This document shows, in pieces, positions 20,001 through 28,408 of a stretch of 64,000 bases of DNA. The stretch is taken from positions 4,340,001 through 4,404,000 of the forward strand of contig JAZGTN010000097.1 of assembly GCA_037783415.1 (NCBI GenBank), read 5' to 3'. The first letter of the stretch is position 1, and each line of letters opens with the position of its first letter. Source of the stretch: Leptasterias polaris (taxonomy: Eukaryota; Echinodermata; Asteroidea; Forcipulatida; Asteriidae). The translations under genes and the position numbers were made by a program. The notes under the pieces are model-generated. The model made no database searches and had not been told where the DNA came from. It saw only the letters and a program-made list of their open reading frames with translations.

Positions 20001-22378
20001 AGGTATGGTTTTGCGCGATCAATTGATCGTGCGTGAATGGCTTTGCGCGATCGACCAATTGTGCAGGAATGGTTTTGCGCGATCAATCTATCGTACAGGA
20101 GTGGTTTTGCGCGATCGACCGATCTTGCGAGACGAAACGGTGTGAAAGGCAATTCTGTCCGGCGGGGGATTTTTGCTATGAATAGTCATATGAAATTAAT
20201 CTATTAAATTATGTCTATAAAATATAACCTATAATAACCTTTAAACCATATAACATTAATCATAGGGAAAAGGAACTTGTGCAAATTTTGCATCATTTTT
20301 ATGTCCATTACTTGGATTTCTTCAGATTTTTATTAAGATTAAGGGAACATCGCGCAGTTGTGCCGATGTCACACGGGGTATTCTGTCCTCTAGTTTTCCT
20401 GTCCACCGTACGGTAATTTAACATGGGCTGAAGGAATGTTATTCAAATTTTATTCAAAAAAGATGGAATTTGTACAAAATTCGCCGTATGCGAAGACAAA
20501 AAACCCCGCCGGACAGAATTGCCTTTTCACACCGTATTGTTTTGTCTCGCACGATCGACCGATCGCGCAAAACCATTGTTGCACGATCGGTCTATGGCAC
20601 AAAACCATTCTTCCTGCACGGTAGGTCGATCGCGCAAAACCATTCCTGCACGATCGATCGATCGCGCAAAAAATACTCGTAGCACGATCAGTCGATCGCG
20701 CAAAGATGTTCGTTGTGCGATCGACCGATTGTTGCGCGATCGACCGATTGCTGCGCGAACAATAGATCTTTTAATAGCGCAGCGCGATCGGTCGATAGCG
20801 CAGCGCGATCGGTTGATCGTGCAGATTGACCGATCGCGCCCAACATATATATACAGAGTGCCAGCATAGCAAGCAGGGGAGCTCTCTGCATTTGCAGGTT
20901 GTGCACATGTCATCACAGTCCCCACGATCGATCACAGTGATCGCTTTCGCGGAGGCTATCCTGTACTACTGTAGAGTTCTATGGGCAGTCCCAACCATAG
21001 TTGGGACGATTGTCAAGTAGATTGTCAAGTAGATTGTCAAGGGTAAAAAAACAAATTAGATAATAATTGTTATGTTATTTGTTTTCCTGACATAAAGTGA
21101 CAAATGTTGACCTTGATTATCTAGTTGCAATAATCATAACCCCTCTTGATCCTCCTGACGCAAGTGAATGTTAGACACAGACAAATTTTACAACATGACT
21201 GGACTCTGGATTGGATGGGATGGAAAGTGAAGGATCGAGAGGATTACAATCATCCATTTTTATGATCATAATAAATGATTCATGATCTGGAGTATGGAGC
21301 TAAAGTTTGAGTTATAATAATAATTCTTGGACTTGGAGTGGCTTTTATCGTTCAAAATGGTTGATCCGTTTGCTTTATTTTTATGGTGTTCAACATCTTG
21401 TGTTGTGAAATGTGAGTGACACCATGGAGGAAGGAAACACCAAATCACAGAAATGACAGAGCAGAGAAAGGGCCCACACACACACTGCTCTGCTCTGTCT
21501 CTGCTGAGACCTCCATCCGATTGTGACCTCCATCCGATTGTTTCCTCCATCACCCATATCCATGTCATGTATCACATGCACAGTCACACACTGGCCGGTG
21601 TGGCATGTAAATATGTATCTGTATCTGTATAGTACTGCACACAAACTCCACTATCGGGATATCAATGGTGCAGGCGCGTGGTGGCTAGTAGTGGATTAGT
21701 AGTGGGCCCCCCGAATAAAGGTAGACATATGCATGTCACTTTTAGTCTTGTCTTGAAAGTGTCTATAGTAGGGGATTTGCGAACGTTTACAGGGAGAAGG
21801 TTCCATTCGGCCATGGTTCTTGGTAAAAATGAAAATTTATAACAGTCTTTCTTTGTTGTGGGGTGAAGAAATGAGGTTGCGGAGGATTTCCTTGTTTGAA
21901 TTCCTACTGTGGCAGGTTGTGATTGATACCCGTCAGAGTTAATGGCTACAGCGTGATGAATAGATTTGTACAGAAGTGTGAGTCTTGAGGTAGCTCGTCG
22001 ATTTTCAAGGGATTCCCATCCCAGCTCCGCTATCATTGATGAGACACTGCTAGTCCTCCTAGAATCTTTACAGACAAACCTGGCTGGCTGCCCTGCGTTG
22101 CACTGCTTCCAATCTGTTCTTTTGATCTTGGGTATAACTATAAGGGTCCCAGAGGGCCAGACTGATGCACAGTAGTAGTCCAGCTTCGGACGGACTAGGG
22201 TCTTGTAGGCTATGTCCTTCACCTTCCGGGGACAGCTAATCAATGTCAGAACATCAACTTGACCAATGCAATAATAACATATGAACAACTTTTAACTTAC
22301 GCATTTTTACAACTATAACTTACGTTTGAGCTTGTAAACAAGCTCTTCGTGTGTTGTTCCACTGGACCGCCACGCCAT
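13902..22378 (-). CDS. PCMT1: Protein-L-isoaspartate(D-aspartate) O-methyltransferase, complete gene
   Basis: It uses S-adenosylmethionine to methylate L-isoaspartyl (and D-aspartyl) residues in damaged proteins, starting their repair in the cytosol. Seven exons (22324-22378, 18140-18250, 17696-17727, 16923-17027, 15052-15172, 14567-14652, 13902-14084) total 693 bases, 230 codons plus stop. The usual length is about 227 aa. Key segments are MAWRSSG at the start, GIIKTD near 21-26, the substrate loop TISAPHMHA at 60-68, the SAM-binding motif [13 protein letters not shown] at about 84-96, GIDHIKELV at about 110-118, VVGDGR at about 141-146, [11 protein letters not shown] at about 155-165, and [12 protein letters not shown] at about 175-186. 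It ends [17 protein letters not shown]. All splice phases agree and no residue of the core motifs is missing. The introns hold much younger repeat material. Confidence 0.97.
14567..14652 (-). CDS. PCMT1: PCMT1 exon 6
   Basis: It encodes [20 protein letters not shown] then [14 protein letters not shown] and [11 protein letters not shown] are conserved core strands. The acceptor is CATGCAG and the donor CAGCT|GTAAGT. Confidence 0.96.
14750..15010. repeat. SINE 3' tails and (TTA)n microsatellite in PCMT1 intron 5
   Basis: The intron has a (TTATTA)n run at about 14870-14890. It also has AAGCGCCATACAAGAACTAA followed by (TTA)n at about 14968-15009, typical of the ends of tRNA-headed SINEs here. 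No SINE head is left. Confidence 0.5.
15052..15172 (-). CDS. PCMT1: PCMT1 exon 5
   Basis: It encodes [20 protein letters not shown] and ends SGRIKLV. The acidic residue in GIDHI is where these enzymes bind the ribose of SAM. The donor GTCG|GTTAGT is weaker than the others. Phase with exon 6 confirms it. Confidence 0.95.
15325..15416. mobile_element. Solo right end of a GGGCCCAATTTCAT-type MITE
   Basis: The segment ends CAGCCATGAAATTGGGCCC, the complement of the GGGCCCAATTTCAT end seen at 10580. Internal TAAGCACAGAATTCC is typical of that family. The left end was not found. Confidence 0.5.
16550..16724. mobile_element. MITE, TIR ATAGACCTTATGCAT
   Basis: The left ATAGACCTTATGCATATGAC plus GTCA pairs with TGACGTCAATGCATAAGGTC plus TAT at the right. 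The 175-bp unit in PCMT1 intron 4 has a GC-rich core (GTGCGCCGCGCG), two TGACGTCA-like (CRE-like) sites and AAGATGGCGGC, a YY1-like motif. Confidence 0.8.
16923..17027 (-). CDS. PCMT1: PCMT1 exon 4, SAM-binding motif
   Basis: It encodes [20 protein letters not shown] then [15 protein letters not shown], with the glycine-rich SAM loop VGSGSG. The acceptor TTCTTCTCCACCAG belongs to the first unit of the 45-bp minisatellite that follows on the + strand. The donor is AATG|GTGAGT. Confidence 0.96.
17036..17392. repeat. 45-bp minisatellite, about 8 copies, abutting the exon 4 acceptor
   Basis: The unit reads GAATGAATATAAGTCAAAGG, then TCAGACCGTC, then RTGTAGTTGTGGCGA. Variant pairs are TCAGACC/TCACACT and GTCGTGTAG/GTCATGAAG. 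The unit next to exon 4 contains the real acceptor. The length is a multiple of three, so both strands stay open by chance. Those ORFs are not genes. Confidence 0.95.
17696..17727 (-). CDS. PCMT1: PCMT1 exon 3 (32 nt)
   Basis: This short exon encodes [11 protein letters not shown], the substrate-binding loop of the family. The acceptor is TTAAATCCAG and the donor ACATG|GTGAGT. Confidence 0.95.
18140..18250 (-). CDS. PCMT1: PCMT1 exon 2
   Basis: The acceptor is TTCATTCACAG and the donor GGAATTG|GTGAGT. It encodes [20 protein letters not shown] and then SPQGI near its end. It is separated from exon 1 by a 4.07-kb intron that is mostly transposable elements. Confidence 0.95.
18333..19516. mobile_element. 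TIR element (AAGCTTGGGCGATA) with a nested palindrome
   Basis: The left end AAGCTTGGGCGATA pairs with TATCGCCCAAGCTT at the right. Sub-terminal TATCGCGATAT-like motifs are plentiful on both sides. Its centre holds the 221-bp palindrome at 18944-19164. The ends resemble hAT-type ends (GGGCGATA), but a clean 8-bp target duplication was not seen. It lies in PCMT1 intron 1. Confidence 0.6.
18944..19164. repeat. 221-bp near-perfect palindrome
   Basis: TTGGTTCCAAGACGCTCCAG plus TTGTGTAGTCATGA at the left is the complement of the right end. The centre pairs CACTCGCCACCAGAGGGCGC with its complement around TATCACAGAAATGATA. It lies inside the larger TIR element and could itself be a foldback insertion. 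Confidence 0.85.
19580..19645. repeat. Short G-rich tandem repeat
   Basis: About five units of GGATTGGG with AAA or GTA spacers (GGATTGGGGTA). Non-coding. It lies just outside the foldback element. Confidence 0.8.
19736..21017. mobile_element. Foldback element with long arms packed with GATCGACCGATC-type repeats
   Basis: The left arm 19736-20172 and right arm 20499-21017 are inverted copies. Both start CTTGACAATCG...CCAACTAT-GTTGGGACTG and end AATTCTGTCCGGCGGGG. Each arm holds about ten units near 36 bp of the form GGTTTTGCGCGATCGACC plus GATCGTGCA, each a near-palindrome. The right arm has an extra segment (about 20850-20990). The 326-bp loop is AT-rich and has no transposase. ORFs across the arms come from the repeats. 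It sits in PCMT1 intron 1. Confidence 0.9.
21662..22288 (-). pseudogene. 3' end of a CR1/L2-like non-LTR retrotransposon reverse transcriptase
   Basis: The - strand encodes the typical C-terminal part: [60 protein letters not shown], and [20 protein letters not shown] followed by IDTFKTRL. Between KIKRT and ARFVC the reading frame slips (LEAVQRRAA appears in another frame), so the copy is inactive. The 5' part is missing, as expected of 5' truncation. A (CAGATA)n-like tail lies at 21610-21640. It is on the same strand as PCMT1, about 30 bases after the exon 1 donor. Confidence 0.8.
22324..22378 (-). CDS. PCMT1: PCMT1 exon 1
   Basis: The ATG lies at 22376-22378 on the - strand and gives [18 protein letters not shown]. 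The family start MAWxSxG is typical of animal PCMT1, which fixes the start. The donor is AAAC|GTAAGT and it leaves in phase 1. Confidence 0.95.
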
Positions 22379-22892
22379 TGCTGATCGTGAAAATGGCGCC
22401 CCCATCGAATATACCACAACAAAGGTCACGGCGGCAAAATAGAATCGCCCACTTCCGGGTATTGGAATGCCTCGATTAAAACATATTCTACAATATCAAA
22501 AGTAAAACGATACTGTATATCCATATATACTTAGGTTACAGAGTGAAAACATAAGTACAGGCTTTATCTCTACTAATAAATATGTAAGAATTAAGTTTTG
22601 GATAAACAATTTATACAACCCCCCCTTCTTTAAATAATAGTCGTGCCTCATAGGTCAATTAATCGATGCGACAACAGGGGACTATGCAACAACCGAATGT
22701 GACACTATGGAGGAATAAGAACACACAGAGCACAGAGAGAGAGGCAGGCATATAACGTAACGGAACCTAGGGAATTAAATGGTACAACACAAACTTAACG
22801 GAGGAGTTTTTAAATAGTTTCATATCCTTTTACACTAAGTGAAAAAGATAAGCAGATTGTTTTAAACTATTTACCTTTGCCGTTTTAACGCC
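22379..22892. promoter_or_regulatory. Candidate shared divergent promoter, PCMT1 and the + strand exon at 22893
   Basis: 514 bases separate the PCMT1 start (- strand) from a + strand candidate start. Near the PCMT1 ATG is GAAAATGGCGCC, a YY1-like core. There is no clear TATA box. The arrangement suggests a shared promoter only if the + strand exon is real. Confidence 0.4.
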
Positions 22893-22932
22893 ATGGCGTA
22901 TTCCAGTAGTAGTGATGACTCTAAACAGGGTG
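22893..22932 (+). CDS. Candidate first coding exon (divergent from PCMT1)
   Basis: ATG in the good context AACGCCATGG reads MAYSSSSDDSKQG and meets the donor GGGTG|GTAACG in phase 1. The Ser/Asp-rich N-terminus looks disordered. I do not recognise the gene. The next exon may be 23459-23486. The donor is only fair. Confidence 0.35.
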
Positions 22933-23458
22933 GTAACGTAACTTGCGTGACACGCGAATGTTTTTTAATGGGTTAAATAATGGACTATGATAGAAGAATT
23001 AAATAGGTTGCTTTTCAAAAGAATAATGAGTTTAAAACATTGATGTGAAATTATTTTATCTGTTGATGAAAAATTCACATTCATAATTAAATTACGTACA
23101 TTAATCTAGTTAAACAATTTGAAAAACAAACTCCCTCGTGTTTTAATAGGAAATAAACTTATAAAATCACCCCTCAATATTTATAATGGTACGTCCCCAG
23201 ACTGTACAAGATAAAAATAGATTACAATGCTGCGTGCGTGTGACGTGTGGGGGCGCCCGAACCATGCATGCCGCATTTTCATCATCACATTACGAAAGTG
23301 TTCAGAAAATAAGCAGACTGCTAGCCTGCGACAAGATGAAAATGTCATTGAATTTAAGTCAATAGATGGTTTTGTCAGCTGATGCGAGGTAGGTTGACGA
23401 ATTGTCTCGGACAGTTTTAATGTCATGGTCACATATTACTCATCTGTGCTATCTTTAG

Positions 23459-23486
23459 AGGACCTCCAGTGTTCTGTGGAAACTTG
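23459..23486 (+). CDS. Candidate second exon (28 nt)
   Basis: The acceptor TGCTATCTTTAG and donor AACTTG|GTAAGA are good. Joined in phase 1 to 22893-22932 it gives EDLQCSVET and leaves in phase 2. No third exon could be linked with confidence. The call depends on the preceding exon. Confidence 0.3.
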
Positions 23487-24680
23487 GTAAGATTTTTGCT
23501 TGCCTTGGGCTTCGGGTTTTTTGGTTTGATGCCAATTGTAATTTGTAGCCAGTTGAGTTCAGGAGTTGCACAGGTCTACCGAACGGATTACTACCCTCCA
23601 AATCCAATGCTTGCACTGTCTTAGCTATCTATATCAGCAGATTCATTCATGACGACTGTTTTATGACAGACCTGAGGCCACCTTCAAAGAAATGCTTTGT
23701 CATTTATTCATTTATTTATTTATTGCGCATAGAGGCTTCTGCATTAATATTATGCGCTATATAAATTTCTCGTATTATTATTATTCACACTGCTGCTAAA
23801 AACGTACCCTGACAATGCTTGATGAGCTAGCTCAGTAGCTGGGACCTGGGAAAGGGTTGTTTGTTTAGCTAGCTAATTAACAAAATGTCTGTCGACTTGG
23901 GATTCTAAATACTTTAAAAAAGCATAAATTCTAAAAGCATAAATTTGGATGTGTTTGCTATCTAAAGTCCTCAAAGACGACATCCATTTATCATATCCTG
24001 CTGGATAATAAAATATGTCTGACTCATGCATGAAAATTCACATTATTAATAATATATAATAATTAATATCATTTATCACTGTCACTTATCAATGTGCACA
24101 ATTTCCTCATTTTTAGAAATCCTTATAATGATATATATATGCAATAATCCAATCTAGGTACAATGGGCCAAGATACATGATGTACTAATTAGTATTAATT
24201 TAAATTATTAGTTAACCTGGTGGATGTTTTTTTGTTTAATATAGTAAATAATAATTTGATAATCAGCCTTATTGTACAGATGATATCCTTGGCCCTTTTC
24301 ACACAAGAACCAAAAACTTACCCTTGATTGAGAAAAGTTTGGACATTTTGAAGTGCTTTTGAAAACTAGGTACTGTATATAAAATAGATTATGCCCTCAG
24401 TTCCCTAACACATTCTCAGGTATTCTCCACTCTTTTATTACGGAACAAATTGGTTATTTTTTTCTCTCCAGTCTGCCAGTATTTTGACCTTCCTTGGTAC
24501 AATAAAGGAAGGTTAATGCTGTAATCTAGCATGCCTGTTGATAGTTTCATCAATAACTACCATGTAGTGAGTAGATAATTTGCACGCTATTAAATTCAGA
24601 AGATATCATTTTGAAAAGGAAGCAATGGCATTTAAGGTGCCGGTGTATGTGTGTCCATACTACCCTATTCTATAGAGACT

Positions 24681-24707
24681 CCAGCTATTGTGTGGTCCAG
24701 TCTCATC
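24681..24707. repeat. Direct repeat, left copy (27 bp)
   Basis: GACTCCAGCTATTGTGTGGT plus CCAGTCT occurs here and again at about 25265-25291, inside the coding part of the RTE-like fragment. The bases then diverge (CATCATC against AGACACG). Confidence 0.8.
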
Positions 24708-25312
24708 ATCAAGTCGAGCGCCATGTAGAAGCTCGAGCCTGCCCAGTGATTTTTGTCCAGATGTTTCGATCCAGCATGCAGGAGCGTAGTTCCTCAGCGC
24801 TGGCCAAGCCGGTGTCTCGTTTCAGGGTATCTACGAAGGAAAGACATCTTCTCCCACGAGAAGCCTTGCCTTGTGTGGGCTCCCAGAGGATGGTTGGGCA
24901 AGCGACAAGCTCCGAGTGGCGGACACAGTGCCCAGCAAGCTTGAGGCGGCGTTTGCAGATCTTTTCTGTAGCCAGCAGTTTCTCATATGGACCTGCCAGG
25001 AGATGTTTAGGGCAGCATCCTGGTGTACATGTAGCAACCATCCAGAGACTTTTCCATCTTGGTGGTGAGGGTCCAGGTCTCAGCTCCGTATAGTAGTACT
25101 GCTTCTACTGTTGGCACAAACAGTGACCTTTTCAGCCGGACACTCAGTGTTGATGACCACACCCTTTTCATACTGTGGAGCACGGACCACGCCTGTCCTT
25201 TTCGAATCTTCAGGTCTTTTTCACTGGAGTTGATCCAGGATCCAAGGTATTTGAAGTCAGATTTGACTCCAGCTATTGTGTGGTCCAGTCTAGACACGTG
25301 TATTTTATACAC
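24690..25312 (-). pseudogene. RTE-like non-LTR retrotransposon fragment, frameshifted
   Basis: The - strand first encodes DFKYLGSWINSSEKDLKIRK, then VEAVLLYGAETWTLT and MEKSLDGCYMYTRML. In another frame it encodes ATEKICKRRLKLAGHCVRHS and ILWEPTQGKASRGRR followed by TLKRDTGLASAEELRSCMLD. These are in the order of the C-terminal half of RTE-type reverse transcriptases (LYGxETWTLT, then RRLxxAGHC, then DTGL). The frame change near 25020 shows it is dead. Confidence 0.75.
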
Positions 25313-25601
25313 TCAAATCTAAAGCTAGTCTGAGCATGGTCTTAGCAGAGAGAAATTCCGAGCATGATCACACCTACAAAACTGGCCACTTATTCTCTGA
25401 TTAAACTAGCACCAGTCAAATTTAGTGTTGTTGGCGGGGTGCTGGTATACCTGCATGGAAAAATAGGAAAACAAATTGTAAATATTTGGTGAAAGAATTC
25501 AATTCAAAAGAACATTTTAAATACATTTTTTATTAAGTATTAAATCATTATGGGAAACTGGCTTTGTACATTTATAATTCTGTGTTTAACAAAGACAAAT
25601 T

Positions 25602-25674
25602 GAAAAGAGCAGGATTTGAACCTGCGACCTCTGGATTAATGTGCCAGTGCTCTACCAACTGAGCTATCTAGCCC
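25602..25674 (-). pseudogene. tRNA-like pseudogene or SINE head
   Basis: On the - strand it reads GGGCTAG, a D-arm AGCTCAGTTGGTAGAGC, an anticodon-like arm around ACATTAA, and a T-arm GCAGGTTCAAATCCTGC. The 3' half of the acceptor stem (TCTTTTC) pairs poorly with GGGCTAG and the anticodon stem has a mismatch, so it is not a working tRNA. It is most likely the head of an old SINE. Confidence 0.65.
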
Positions 25675-26858
25675 TATGATGGTGGTCTCCCTATTTTGTC
25701 CCATTTAATTGGGAGGGGGGGGGGGGGGGTTGCCAGTCAGAAGCCATTCAACCTGTAACTGCTGTATAGCCAGGGATCACACCCAAGTTAATGATACAAC
25801 CTGGGAAGCCGCAGAAGAGGAATCACCTTATTAAGGGGATTCGACTTTCCCTTGTGGTTTGTAATTTATATTTGAAAAAAATTAAACCCGGCATGGTTCA
25901 AAGATCGGCAATTACATTTCAGCTTTCCAGTAATTGTCTGATTGAGCTTCAGAAACACGACCGTGAAAAAAATACAAGCCATTAAAATCGGTAAATGTCT
26001 GAGAAAGCATTTTTATATGGGTGTCCAAACTGAGTTTCATTGACAAAACAAAATATTAATGGCTTAAAAAAAAAGTGCTTTTCCTGACTGAAAATAATCC
26101 TGCATGGGTAACTGGCAAAAGATTGTTTAGTCCCGAAGTGAACTGGTTGAAGAGTTGACAGCCAACATGCAGAAGAGCTTAGTTTTGTTTTTCTGGTGTT
26201 ACTTAGGTCATTTAGTGTGAAAAGAACTCAGTAATATTACTAATATATTTGAGCAACAGGCCTGACTCATTTGAATTTATTTGATTTAAACAATCTGCCT
26301 CAACAGGAAATTATCTATAATAAATTTTACCTATGACTAAAAAAACTAATCAAATAGTTTTTCTTTATATACTTAACTTCAGAATGTTGTACCTTTAAAA
26401 AGTCCCCAGTTACAAGCTTTCACTGAAAACTAAAAAGTCATCAACACATGAATGACCAAGTTAAATACTAGACGTTTTGTACAATTTATACATTATTTAA
26501 GTACATGGATATTATTTGTTTAGATTCTATAGGCCTGTTCTCTCCTATTTAGTTCACAATTTTAATGGAAAAAGTGCATTGAGGAAATGCTCTAAAGGTC
26601 CTCATTTTCGTTGACTTTTTGGGGGTATTATGTAAGTACGGTCTCCACTGCACAGTGCATATCACTAGCACATCATCATGAGTAATGTGCACACCATGTG
26701 TAGTTTGCACATCACTAGTGTGCACGTGCAGAGCGTAAGATTATGACTGAAAACATTGCATAGTAATTATCCGTGTATTCCTGTAGATTAATTTCTTGGA
26801 CCATTCTGTGAATAACATCTATAGCCCTTTTCACACTACCTACCATTGATCCGTGTAA

Positions 26859-26866
26859 GTTGCGAC
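26859..26866. repeat. 8-bp target-site duplication, left
   Basis: GTTGCGAC directly precedes the CAGGGGTCG end. The identical octamer directly follows the other end. Confidence 0.88.
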
Positions 26867-28400
26867 CAGGGGTCGAAATTAAACTACAGTGCTCACTAGC
26901 CGGCAGGGACAGTGGAAATAAAAAGTTACTGGCCCGCCAGACAATCTGGTGGCCCAACACCATTTTGTATTTTAAAATCAGCAATGCGGGGGTTAGTGCA
27001 CATGTACATAAGGGGGAAAACATTTTTGGGGTCCTGCCTTTTTGAAAAAAGGAAGGATTTTTTTGTTTTTTTAATGTTCGCCCTACTTTTTTTTCAAGAC
27101 GACCGTCCAGGCTTTTTTAAAAGATGGTTGCCAGCCTCTTTTCCTGTGTGCTTTTTCGGTGTGCTAAATTTAAAAAATACGATCCTAATTATTTTATATA
27201 AAAATAAAATAAAAAACCCAGAGATCGTCAAAATGGCGCCCTTTATATGACGACATCGGACGTGGAAGCAAAAACATTTGAGATAATCCTTTTCTTAAAA
27301 TTTTTTTTTATTAACCCCTGGGCCCCGACACTATCTAAGGAGAATGATTGACATCCATTTCGGTCAAAACAACCTTACTGTAAAGCTAATTCAAAACCTA
27401 CCATTTGTTATACATTTTGCTTTGTGCGCCGCGCCAAAAACATCAGAGAGATATGCCGCACAGTGTGGGGTTTTAGAAAGCTGGATATGCGTTGGTGATC
27501 GGACACGTGCACAAACTTTTCAAAACGCTAAAAAAAAAGCTTTAAAAAGAATGCGTTTTTGGACGATCTTATCCCCTAATTTCTGCCCTAAATAGTACCT
27601 CTTCCATCAACAACCATTTTCATGGATTTGTGATTAGAGGATCCGTTGTTTAGAACTTCGTTTGCAATAAAATCATCGAGATTCAACGATCGGTCGACAA
27701 CGCACATTGCAAATTCAATGAACTTTGCCCCGCCTCGCCCTCTATCGGCAAAAGTTGTCAATGTTTGAATATCCTTCATCCAAGGCTGTATATTGTACCA
27801 ATCTGCAGGCGTGCGGCACCACTATGCGGCACCACTGTGCGGCAATTCTTTACTCGGCTCGAACGTGTACTGCGTTGGAGTCTAGCCAAACTCTCTTGCA
27901 GTCTTATAAATATGGTAATTATCAACGGCCATCAACGGCCAATCACAGCGTGCGGAATATTGATTAGCTTGGACTTTGGACCTCGCTGTTGTTACGTGCG
28001 TGTCATGCACTATGCATGGACTACCGGTCTGCTGGTGTGTGGTGGTGGATGGGCCACCGAAAGTTGTGGGGCCCGGGCCGATGCACGCGCAGCAGATACT
28101 CGGCAGTCAGAAACATGTGGTTGTGTGCATCATGTTTTGAAATGAACGATCGCTATTCCAATTTGCAGTTTGGAAGTCAGGCTTGGCTTGTCGGCTACTC
28201 GTTTGATTGTGTTTAGTGCAGGCTAAAAATAGTTTGTTTGTATTTTTGGGCGGGGCGGCCAATTATCTAATTTTTAGCAGGGCGGCATTAAACGGACTTT
28301 TCTCACTGTCCCACCGGGCTATCGTTTTTGGGGTAATCGGTGGCCCGGAGATAATTTCACTGGTCACGGGCCAGCGGGCCAGCGGTAATTTCGACCCCTG
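26867..28400. mobile_element. hAT-like element, 1534 bp, exact 8-bp TSD
   Basis: The ends are CAGGGGTCGAAATT and its exact complement AATTTCGACCCCTG. The flanks are GTTGCGAC at 26859-26866 and again at 28401-28408. A CAGGG-type TIR with an 8-bp TSD is the signature of the hAT superfamily. Sub-terminal GGCCCGCCAG/CTGGCGGGCC-like copies occur at both ends. No intact transposase is present, so it is non-autonomous or deleted. It carries the exon-like ORF at 27588-27779. Confidence 0.88.
27588..27779 (-). CDS. Exon-like ORF carried inside the hAT-like element
   Basis: On the - strand it starts MKDIQTLTTFADRGRGGAKF, continues CVVDRSLNLDDFIANEVLNN and reaches KSMKMVVDGR. A possible donor GGAAGAG|GTACTA (last exonic base about 27598) would end it as a first exon. 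Upstream on the same strand are CCAAT-like ATTGGCC and TATTTATAAG about 130-150 bases before the ATG. It looks like a real coding first exon with a promoter. It is either the start of the element's own lost transposase or a captured host fragment. No downstream exon was found inside the element. Confidence 0.4.
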   Translation of the reverse strand: MKDIQTLTTFADRGRGGAKFIEFAMCVVDRSLNLDDFIANEVLNNGSSNHKSMKMVVDGRGTI

Positions 28401-28408
28401 GTTGCGAC
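28401..28408. repeat. 8-bp target-site duplication, right
   Basis: GTTGCGAC directly follows CGACCCCTG and matches the left copy without a mismatch. Confidence 0.88.

Larger units (their letters stand above)
23487..26822. other. Gene-poor stretch with a SINE tail, an RTE-like fragment and a tRNA-like element
   Basis: No coding exon is supported. A SINE-like tail is at about 23745-23790 (GCGCTATATAAATTTC then (ATT)n). The RTE-like fragment and tRNA-like element are listed separately. A run of 17-18 G lies at about 25712-25729. Confidence 0.5.

Noticed and set aside
19883..20925. Arg/Asp/Ser-rich ORFs on both strands over the foldback arms
   Set aside because: They are translations of the GATCGACCGATC repeat units and occur on both strands. 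No family match and no conserved order.
24456..24495. Exon after TTTTTTTCTCTCCAG with donor GTACAA
   Set aside because: In the phase required by the 23459 exon it meets a stop after five codons.
25602..25674. Functional tRNA gene
   Set aside because: The acceptor stem pairs poorly and the anticodon stem has a mismatch. It is kept as a tRNA-like pseudogene or SINE head.
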